Assembly (NCBI GenBank): GCA_035286745.1
Contig: DATECU010000089.1
Location: forward strand, 1 to 20,561
Length of the DNA: 20,561 nucleotides
Direction: 5' to 3'
DNA from: DATECU01 sp035286745
GTDB lineage: Bacteria; Acidobacteriota; Vicinamibacteria; Fen-336
Both the position numbers and the translations under genes were made by a program. The notes under the pieces were generated by a model. It made no database searches. It saw nothing but the letters and a program-made list of their open reading frames with translations, and was not told the origin of the DNA. The stretch's first letter is position 1, and each line of letters begins with the position of its first letter. Below are positions 15,801-20,561 of the stretch, in pieces.

Positions 15801-15818
15801 TAGAAACGAGGCGCGCAT
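12801..15818 (-). CDS. Acyl-CoA dehydratase activase: two BadF/HgdC ATPase domains plus DUF2229
   Basis: The 1005-aa product carries two ASKHA-fold ATPase domains of the BadF/BadG/BcrA/HgdC family (about 5-265 and 323-575), which drive ATP-powered electron transfer from a bridging [4Fe-4S] cluster. Each domain keeps its phosphate motif (LGIDVGSTTVK; LGIDVGSVSTN), IEIGGQDSK/FEIGGQDSK, and both cluster Cys positions: Cys133 (CAAGTGSFL) and Cys173 (RCTVF) in the first, Cys447 and Cys487 in the second. After a Cys-containing linker (ECRACANLCEVSK) comes a DUF2229-type region with GVPRALTAYDLFPFW and AETCFPVKL, ending near ELEVDDHTADAGMLTRCEAF. I chose the ATG at 15818: GAGG lies five bases upstream and the ATPase domain begins at once. 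The frame is open to 15923, but that extension crosses promoter sequence. In many bacteria this protein continues into the dehydratase-like part; here that is a separate overlapping gene. Confidence 0.9.
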   Translation of the reverse strand: MRASFLGIDVGSTTVKAVVIDQENTLVASQYLRANGQPRPTLLKAVTALGFEHDLSGLAGLGFTGSGGEAVAERAGGLHVNELVAQTRALGEIHPEARTVIEIGGQDSKFLSVRWDEAQRQMVLTDFSMNTLCAAGTGSFLDQQAERLGIAIEEEFARLALESESPARIAGRCTVFAKSDMIHLQQKGTPLSDILAGLCLALARNFTSVIGKGKAFTPPVVFQGGVATNLAVVRAFESVLGVPSGAIRVPEQHRLMAAMGAALLAKDEAAAGRLPACRGLGSLADLMSSSGADSPQRPPLVAKPLRCLVTAAASNGGSRVPVHLGIDVGSVSTNLVLLDEAGAVVARRYLPTAGRPLEAVRQGLLDIGSEVGARVEVRSVGTTGSGRHLTADFVGGDTVRNEITAQARAAIACDPQVDTVFEIGGQDSKYIRLDGGLVVDFAMNNACAAGTGSFLEEQADRLKICISKDFSRLATSSESPACLGERCTVFMESDLVHHQQRGALVEDLTAGLAYSIAENFMNRVVSGRSVGQRVFFQGGVAWNQSVVAAFETLLRRPVTVPPHHDVTGAIGAALLARVEMAEHPGRRSRFRGFDLQARWYDASVFECRACANLCEVSKVVMQGEPPLFYGARCEKFEDAGRGPKRAGSDLLDLFAERNRLLFAGYEPPGPRTPGRLRVGVPRALTAYDLFPFWRAFFATAGCDLVVSDPTHPGIVRDTQKLAVAETCFPVKLVSGHLADLVKKDVDFLFLPSVLSRDSMAPGQIHNHYCPFIPAASHLAVAQLEGQGRPVPVLRFPLDLTPEPVRDRDLANLCKPLGLSKKRLRAAIAAAAEAQQVFTRALETRGREVLTSLPAGQKAAVVVGRTYNTCDLGACLDLPFKLRRLGVLPIPLEYLPVDQVDISDQYRDMYWRSGQRILAAATLVANDPRLEAIYLTNFNCGPDSFLISFFRRLMNGKPFLELEVDDHTADAGMLTRCEAFFDGVSKPTATAAQVIPTPPAERMVGA

Positions 15819-15879
15819 CTCCACCTCACTGTCACGCCGGCCTGCGAGCGACTCAGGCCGAACCGGGGGTTCACGTCTG

Positions 15880-15908
15880 AGACTAGCCGTTCTCACCCGA
15901 CCAACCAA
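15880..15908 (-). promoter_or_regulatory. Promoter of the activase-dehydratase operon
   Basis: On the minus strand TTGGTT (15908-15903) and TAGTCT (15885-15880) are separated by exactly 17 nt. A start near 15873 would give a leader of about 55 nt before the ATG at 15818. The palindrome at 15916-15940 ends seven bases upstream of the -35 box. Confidence 0.5.
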
Positions 15909-15915
15909 CGCGTCG

Positions 15916-15940
15916 TGTGACACTCCTGGCGAGTGTCACA
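15916..15940. promoter_or_regulatory. Perfect 10-bp palindrome (TGTGACACTC-N5-GAGTGTCACA)
   Basis: TGTGACACTC at 15916-15925 and GAGTGTCACA at 15931-15940 are exact reverse complements around a 5-nt centre. It lies directly upstream of the activase promoter and 15 nt after the stop of the preceding lipoprotein gene. No U-run follows on either strand, which argues against a plain intrinsic terminator. Its position and symmetry suit a dimeric regulator site. It could serve both roles. Confidence 0.55.
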
Positions 15941-15955
15941 GGGACAGTGAGCCGG

Positions 15956-16732
15956 CTACTTGGCCACGAATTCGATGTTCAGCTCCGGCAGCGTATTGAC
16001 CTTGAGTCCCTTGACCCCCGCCATCAGCTTGGGATCTGCCTTGGCGGGGTTGTCGATCTCGGCCAACTTCGCCATGGACGCCGGATCAACCGCCACCTGG
16101 TCGAAGTCGATCTCCAACAGGGTGACCCGGGACCCGGTCGCGTAGGGGCTGTTGGTCTTCAGCAGCCGGCCGTTCACCTCCAGTACGCCGCTCAACTTGA
16201 GGCCCGCCATCATCTCCCTCATCATGGCTGCTTGCTGGGCCATCTCTTGCGGCGTGGGCTTGGCCTTGGCGACGGCATCCTTCTTCTCCGGCTTGTGAGC
16301 CTGGACCACGGTCAGCGTGGAGCTGGCGCCGCCTCGCTGGAAGCGGAAGCTGACGTCGTTGTTCGCGGGCTTGGCATCGTTGTCGCTGGGGCTAGGCGCC
16401 CAGTCGATCTTGAGTTTGGTCACGTCCCGGAAGGCGTAGGTGATCTTCTCGGACCCGTCCTTGCCTGCGACCAGGGAGACAAAGCTCACGCCTTCACCCA
16501 TGGTGGCGGCTGCGGCCTTGAGCTTCGTCTCCTTCTTGGCGTTCTTCTCGGCCGGGCTGGTCTTGTCCATCTGCTCCAGGGACGACAACATGCCCCGCGC
16601 TTGCTCGGTCAAGGCCACGGTGTCCACGATGGTCCCGCTGCCGTCCAGGTTGACCTTCACCACCCGCTGGCCCTGGATGCAGGCGGCGGCGCTCAGGAAG
16701 GCCGGCAGCAGCAAGGCTCGCTCTAGGCGCAT
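15956..16732 (-). CDS. Predicted lipoprotein of unknown family, last gene of the Bat operon
   Basis: The 258-aa product has a lipoprotein-like signal ending in SAAAC (Cys18). The mature part begins VVKVNLDGSGTIVDTVALTEQA, a beta-strand pattern seen in several unrelated small bacterial lipoproteins. A Lys/Ala-rich helical stretch follows (about 55-75), then alternating strands, a Met-rich helix (QEMAQQAAMMREMMAGL, about 175-192) and VLEVNGRLLKTNSPYATGSRVTLLEIDFD. I do not recognise a named domain. The ATG at 16732 has GGAGGAG closely upstream, which decides the start; the same frame is open far further upstream, but that part is antisense-like shadow of the batE coding region. It lies 50 nt after batE on the same strand, so it is probably cotranscribed and may work with the Bat complex at the envelope. 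Confidence 0.8.
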   Translation of the reverse strand: MRLERALLLPAFLSAAACIQGQRVVKVNLDGSGTIVDTVALTEQARGMLSSLEQMDKTSPAEKNAKKETKLKAAAATMGEGVSFVSLVAGKDGSEKITYAFRDVTKLKIDWAPSPSDNDAKPANNDVSFRFQRGGASSTLTVVQAHKPEKKDAVAKAKPTPQEMAQQAAMMREMMAGLKLSGVLEVNGRLLKTNSPYATGSRVTLLEIDFDQVAVDPASMAKLAEIDNPAKADPKLMAGVKGLKVNTLPELNIEFVAK

Positions 16733-16782
16733 AGGTTCTCCTCCGGTAGGGATCCGGGAAAGGGTACTCCCAAACGAGGGCC

Positions 16783-17535
16783 TCAGGGGCCGGGGGGTCG
16801 ATCCAGGCGGCGCAGGTCCTCGACCGCCGTCCAGCCCCGGGCGCCTGAGGAATCCTCGATACGCAGGAAGCCCTGGCTCGTCTCCAGGACCGGCGCCACC
16901 TCGCCCTCTCGGAGGGCGGCCAGCTGTTGGGCAGTGGCCGACGCCGCGTCCAGGAGCGGCGCTCCCCGGCGCAATACCACCGCGGTGGGCCGGGCCCAGG
17001 CGGCCGCCAGGGGCAAAGCTGTGAGCAACAGGCATAGCGTTAGGCTGGCGGCAGCGACGGCGAAGGGCCAGCGGCGGGTGGGGGTGAGCCGCCCCAACAG
17101 GTGGAAGGCCAGCGAGAAGGCGGCGGCCAGGAGGCCCAGGGTGCCCAGGTGGAAGCGCCGAGAGAAGCGGCCGAGAGCGGCCAGCGGCTCCGGGGAGACC
17201 TCGGCGGCGTCCAGGTTCAGTCCTTCCCGAAGCCGGGCGATCTCGCGGCTCACCGCACCGTCGCCGGGAGAGAGCTCCCGGGCCCGCAGGAGCGCCCACA
17301 AGGCCTCGCCCTGGGCCCCCCGGGCCGCCGCCGCCTGCGCCCAGTTCCAGTAGAGCGATGCGCTCTCCTGGCCGCTCACCGCCTGCTCGCGATAGACGGC
17401 GAGCGCCTTGGGGTAGTCCCCGCTGCGTGCCAGATCGGCAGCCTCCCGAAAGCGTTGCTGGGCCGGCGCGGAGGCCCAGAGGGCCGCGGGGAACGCCGAG
17501 CAGAGGACGGCCGCCGCCAGGAACCACCGGGTCAC
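16783..17535 (-). CDS. batE: BatE-like protein: TPR repeats, two membrane segments and a C-terminal SH3-like domain
   Basis: The 250-aa product has a signal-like N-terminus (about 1-22, ending near ALWASA). TPR-like helices follow at about 25-100: QQRFREAADLARSGDYPKALAVYREQ and SASLYWNWAQAAAARGAQGEAL. Two hydrophobic segments come next, at about 130-147 and 157-178. The C-terminus (about 185-245) looks like a bacterial SH3 fold, with VVLRRGAPLLDAAS, LREGEVAPVLETSQGFLRIED and ARGWTAVEDLRRL. This combination is the usual BatE layout in Bat (aerotolerance) operons. I chose the GTG at 17535 because it overlaps the batD stop as GTGA and has AGGAGG five bases upstream; a GTG two codons earlier would sit directly on that ribosome site. 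Bat operons are linked to oxygen or envelope-stress tolerance in some bacteria, though the molecular role of BatE is unknown. Confidence 0.82.
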   Translation of the reverse strand: MTRWFLAAAVLCSAFPAALWASAPAQQRFREAADLARSGDYPKALAVYREQAVSGQESASLYWNWAQAAAARGAQGEALWALLRARELSPGDGAVSREIARLREGLNLDAAEVSPEPLAALGRFSRRFHLGTLGLLAAAFSLAFHLLGRLTPTRRWPFAVAAASLTLCLLLTALPLAAAWARPTAVVLRRGAPLLDAASATAQQLAALREGEVAPVLETSQGFLRIEDSSGARGWTAVEDLRRLDRPPGP

Positions 17536-19271
17536 GCCCACCTCCTGATCACCTCGGCCGCCCGGGCGGCGGCCTGCTGGATCTTCTCCGAGTAGTCCCC
17601 GAGCTGCGGTGCATAGCGGATGAACTGAACCTCCCGCAGGATCGCGAGCGCCGCCCGCTCCCGCTCACCCTCCGGCGCGCCGCCCTCGTCCACCGCCCCG
17701 AACACCTCGTGGATGGCCTTCTCGATCAAGGCCGCCGCCGCCTCCTTGGTCAGCCCGGAGCGACCTGCCTTGGCCAGTTCCCCGAGCGCCTGACGCACGC
17801 TCTGGCGAGGAGCGTGGTGTCCGGCCACCCGCCGGCGGTCGGACAGCACGGACGCGCCCCACAGGGTGGCGTGGAGGACGAGCGCCAGGCCTAGGCCCGC
17901 GGCCAGGGCGGTGGCGGAGAGGCGGGGCAGGAAGGGCGAGGGTGGGTCGAGGTCGGCGCGCAGGGTGAGCGAGCTGCTCGGCCGGGAAGCCGGCGCCGCG
18001 GTGGCCGTCACGCTCACCGCCGAGGGAGCACCGCGAACGGTGAGGGTGAGGGGCGCCGTCTCCGCCGCCACCAGCTTGCGGGCTTCTGGATCGAAGTAGG
18101 AAAAGGGCAGCCGCGGGATCTCGATGGTGCCCGAGGTCTCAGGGACCACCACGAACTCCCAGGTCTTCGACCCGCTCATGCCCGAGGGGGTGGCCTCGAT
18201 CTCGCTCTTGACCTGCGGCGGGTAGACCTTGGCGCCGGTGAGGCTCGGCTCGGGGCCCTTCTCCACCCACTTGAGGTTCCCCCTCCCCTGGACCTTGATC
18301 CGCAAGGTAGCCGCGTCGCCCAACGCCACCTCGCTGCGATCCAGCGATGCTTGAACCTCGAAGCGGCCCACCGCGCCGCTGAAGCCAGGGGCTTCGGGCA
18401 GGGTCAGGGCGGTGATGGTCACGGGTTTGGTGGTCCGCTCGATCTCTCCCCCGGCGTCGAAGAGGCTGCGCCGCGGCAGGCGGATCTTGAAGCCCACCGA
18501 AGGCAGGGTTAGGCGGCCGGCCTTGGTGGGGAACAAAAGCCGGCGCAGCACCGGAAGCCGGCGCATGGCCTCGCCCTGGTGGGTAACCGCCTCCCCCGCC
18601 GGATCGGTGTCGGGCTTCTCCAGGTTCTCGACCCAGAAGCCCGGGAACTGGGGAGCGTCGCCGAACTGAAGATCGGACACCGCGGCCTGAGTGTAGAGGT
18701 AGTAGGTGAGGGTCAGGGGCTCGCCGACATGGAGCTGGTTCCGACTGGGCACCGCCTCCACGAACACCTTGGGTGGCGGCCCCGCCGCCCGCCGCGGGCG
18801 GAAGACGGCGAAGGGGTCTTCGTCATCGAGCGGGTCGCGGGCGCGCTCGTCCTCGCGCGCCGTCTTGGGGCGCACGCTTCCCGGCACCACCTCGAGGGCG
18901 ATGGGGGCGGTGGTCTTCTCGCCGCTCTCCAGCTTGACGCGAGCGGATCCAATCTCCGCCGGACCGACCGCCAGCGGCTGCAAGACATAGGTGTAGGTTC
19001 GGGAAGAGGTCATGACGCCGTTGACGATCGACAACTGGGTGGAGACGCCGGGGCCGCCGGCCACCCGCAGGTTCTGGAGCCGCGGCGGGGCCGGATCCTC
19101 CTTGATGGCGATCTGGGAGCCCTCGAGGGTCAGCGTGAGCTGGAGCAGGTCGTCCTTGCCGATCCGCTTGGTGTCGACCCGGGCCTGGAACCTGACGTCA
19201 TCGGCCGCCCCACCGCTCAGCGGAGCCAGCGCACACGCCGCCAACAACAGGACTCGGTAGGCGTCCCTCAC
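17532..19271 (-). CDS. batD: BatD family protein
   Basis: The 579-aa product has a signal peptide (about 1-22, ending LSGGAA), a long beta-rich periplasmic region, a membrane segment at about 451-476 and a cytoplasmic helical tail of about 100 residues. BatD hallmarks are the repeated Ig-like strands such as QARVDTKRIGKDDLLQLTLTLEG (28-50), RTYTYVLQPLAVGPAEIGSARV (91-112) and FVEAVPSRNQLHVGEPLTLTYYLY (170-193). GRGNLKWVEKGPEPSL (329-344) and PFSYFDPEARKLV (389-401) are also characteristic. An acidic and basic low-complexity insert (about 132-165) separates the first two domains. BatD is an inner-membrane-anchored partner of VWA proteins BatA and BatB. The GTG start overlaps the stop of the VWA-TPR gene (GTGA), and its own stop overlaps the batE start the same way, so three genes are translationally coupled. 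Confidence 0.93.
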   Translation of the reverse strand: MRDAYRVLLLAACALAPLSGGAADDVRFQARVDTKRIGKDDLLQLTLTLEGSQIAIKEDPAPPRLQNLRVAGGPGVSTQLSIVNGVMTSSRTYTYVLQPLAVGPAEIGSARVKLESGEKTTAPIALEVVPGSVRPKTAREDERARDPLDDEDPFAVFRPRRAAGPPPKVFVEAVPSRNQLHVGEPLTLTYYLYTQAAVSDLQFGDAPQFPGFWVENLEKPDTDPAGEAVTHQGEAMRRLPVLRRLLFPTKAGRLTLPSVGFKIRLPRRSLFDAGGEIERTTKPVTITALTLPEAPGFSGAVGRFEVQASLDRSEVALGDAATLRIKVQGRGNLKWVEKGPEPSLTGAKVYPPQVKSEIEATPSGMSGSKTWEFVVVPETSGTIEIPRLPFSYFDPEARKLVAAETAPLTLTVRGAPSAVSVTATAAPASRPSSSLTLRADLDPPSPFLPRLSATALAAGLGLALVLHATLWGASVLSDRRRVAGHHAPRQSVRQALGELAKAGRSGLTKEAAAALIEKAIHEVFGAVDEGGAPEGERERAALAILREVQFIRYAPQLGDYSEKIQQAAARAAEVIRRWA

Positions 19272-20561
19272 CAGTCCTTCCCCTTGGGTGGAGGCTCGGC
19301 CTTGGCCGCCCGGGCCTTCTTCTGCTGGCCCTTCTCGTTCTGCTGCAGAGCATCCAGGAGCTGCATGGCCCGCTCTTTGGGCATGCCCGCCTCCTTCTCG
19401 AAGCGTTCGTTCTCCTTCTCCTCCTGGGTCTTCGGTCGCTTTCCCTGTTGCGGGTCTTGCTTCTGCTCGCCCTTTCCGCCCTGCTTCTGGTCCTGCTTCT
19501 GCTGGTCTTGATTCTGGTTCTGATCGTTCTGATCCTGCTGTTGCTGCCGCTGCTTCTGCTCCTCCTGGCGTTGCAGCTCCCTGAGCGCCAGTTCCAGATT
19601 GCGCTTGGTGTCCATGTCGTCCGGATCGAGCGCCAGCGCCTGACGGTAGGCGCCGACGGCACCCTTGAAGTCCTGCTTCTGGAACAGGCTATTGCCCAGG
19701 TTATAGCGGGCCGGCCCGGCCAGGGGCGCGCGAGCATCTTCCCCGAGAGCGCGATAGAGGGGAATCGCCTGGTCGTACTGGCCGTTCTTGTACAGCCCGT
19801 CGGCCAGGTTGAAGCGGGTCCTGGGGTCGCTCGGCCTAGCCTTGGCGGCCCCCTCGAAGGCCTTGAGCGCCTGGGGGTGGTTCCCTTCGGCGTACGCCTT
19901 CTGGCCTTCGCTCGTCAAACGCTTGGGGCGGAGCAGCACCTCGTCGACCACCTTGCCCTCGGCCGCCAGCGCCGGCCCACCCCCAGCCAGCAGGAGCAGG
20001 AGGCCGGCAGCCCGGGCCAGCGGGAACAGGCGCCGCGGTGGGAGCGGGAGCAGGAAGGCCAGAGCGAAAGCCAGCAGGCTCATGCCGAGAGGGATCTGGT
20101 ACCGCTCCTTCTTGCGATAGGAGAACTCGCGCGCCAGCGCCTTCTGCTCCATGCCCTCGATGGCCGCCGCCAGCGGGCCCAGGCTGGTGTCGGCCGGCGC
20201 TAGACGGAAGAAGCGCCCGCCGGTTCCTCGCGCGATCGCCTCCAGGGTCTCGGGGTGGAGGCGCGAGATCACCGGGGCCCCGTTCTCATCCTTCTTGAAT
20301 CCTACCTGCTTGCCCTCCCGGTCGAAATCGGGCACCGGTTCGCCTTGCTCGGTGCCCACCCCAACCGTGTGCACCACCACGCCCAGCTCCTTCGCCTTGG
20401 CCACCGCCGCCTCCACCTCGCCCTCCAGGTCCTCGCCGTCGGAGACCAGGATCATGGCCTTGTGGCGGCGGTCCTGATCGGCGAACAGGCGCAACCCCTG
20501 AACCAGACCATCGCCTAACGACGTGCCGGGACTGGCGACGGCTCCCGGATCCAGCGTGTCC
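19268..20561 (-). CDS. BatB-BatC fusion: VWA domain plus TPR domain (5' end outside window)
   Basis: The frame stays open through the right edge; 430 residues are visible and the N-terminal part is missing. The visible protein begins inside a von Willebrand A domain: TSLGDGL (13-19) supplies the MIDAS Thr and ILVSDGED (37-44) the later acidic motif. A hydrophobic pair follows (about 156-173 and 178-198), then TPR units in the cell envelope (about 219-320), including TRFNLADGLYKNGQYDQAIPLYRAL and ARYNLGNSLFQKQDFKGAVGAYRQALALDP. A Gln/Asp/Lys-rich spacer (about 330-372) and a charged tail with an AMQLLDALQQNE helix end the protein. This joins what are separate batB and batC genes in Bacteroidetes-type operons. 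It is the first visible gene of the Bat operon, and batA and the MoxR ATPase would be expected beyond the edge. Confidence 0.9.
   Translation of the reverse strand, partial: DTLDPGAVASPGTSLGDGLVQGLRLFADQDRRHKAMILVSDGEDLEGEVEAAVAKAKELGVVVHTVGVGTEQGEPVPDFDREGKQVGFKKDENGAPVISRLHPETLEAIARGTGGRFFRLAPADTSLGPLAAAIEGMEQKALAREFSYRKKERYQIPLGMSLLAFALAFLLPLPPRRLFPLARAAGLLLLLAGGGPALAAEGKVVDEVLLRPKRLTSEGQKAYAEGNHPQALKAFEGAAKARPSDPRTRFNLADGLYKNGQYDQAIPLYRALGEDARAPLAGPARYNLGNSLFQKQDFKGAVGAYRQALALDPDDMDTKRNLELALRELQRQEEQKQRQQQQDQNDQNQNQDQQKQDQKQGGKGEQKQDPQQGKRPKTQEEKENERFEKEAGMPKERAMQLLDALQQNEKGQQKKARAAKAEPPPKGKDW

Noticed and set aside
16733..17527. Upstream extension of the lipoprotein frame to a 523-aa protein
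   Set aside because: The extension overlaps batE in another frame, is Pro/Gly/Arg-rich without motifs, and the ATG at 16732 has both a strong ribosome site and a lipoprotein signal.

Overview
This is a strongly GC-rich, gene-dense bacterial chromosome segment. It has about 13 protein genes plus one very short leader-peptide gene. I see no tRNA, rRNA, CRISPR array, transposase, phage gene or plasmid function. Lipoproteins with clear lipoboxes, an O-antigen-ligase-type membrane protein, GDP-fucose synthesis and a Bat operon point to a free-living diderm. Acidobacteriota or a former deltaproteobacterial lineage would fit, but the sequence alone does not settle the phylum.

Left part (1-3305, + strand): the C-terminal two thirds of purL (purine synthesis), then a lipoprotein-type S41 processing protease with a PDZ domain, then a small predicted membrane protein. 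Next comes a minus-strand block (3334-6877): an O-antigen ligase/Wzy-like membrane protein, a PAS-like protein with zinc-ribbon cysteines, and GDP-L-fucose synthase. This looks like part of a surface-polysaccharide locus. It starts back to back with a small EF-hand-like lipoprotein gene at 6900; the two start regions share a promoter and both genes may be read from leaderless transcripts.

Centre (7294-9917, + strand): a methionine unit, metY-metX (direct sulfhydrylation of acylated homoserine), with stop and start overlapping by 4 nt. Its 5' region is the most interesting part of the window. A TTGACG/TACAAA promoter is followed almost at once by a 27-codon open frame with a Met/Cys cluster (MGMSIRLMCPC). 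That frame overlaps a hairpin and is followed by mutually exclusive pairings and a textbook intrinsic terminator with a U-run, all before the metY ribosome site. This has the layout of ribosome-mediated transcription attenuation by a methionine/cysteine leader peptide.

Right part (9958-20561, all minus strand): an orphan oligopeptide-type substrate-binding lipoprotein, and a two-gene operon for a 2-hydroxyacyl-CoA dehydratase activase-like system. In that system the usual single large protein is split into a 1005-aa double-ATPase/DUF2229 part and a 416-aa dehydratase-like part. It is preceded by a good promoter and a perfect 10-bp palindrome. Last is a Bat operon: a VWA-TPR fusion (BatB+BatC, cut by the window edge), BatD, a BatE-like TPR/SH3 protein and an unfamiliar lipoprotein. 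Four gene junctions in the window overlap by 4 nt (GTGA or ATGA), which indicates tight translational coupling. Most other open frames are GC-driven shadows.
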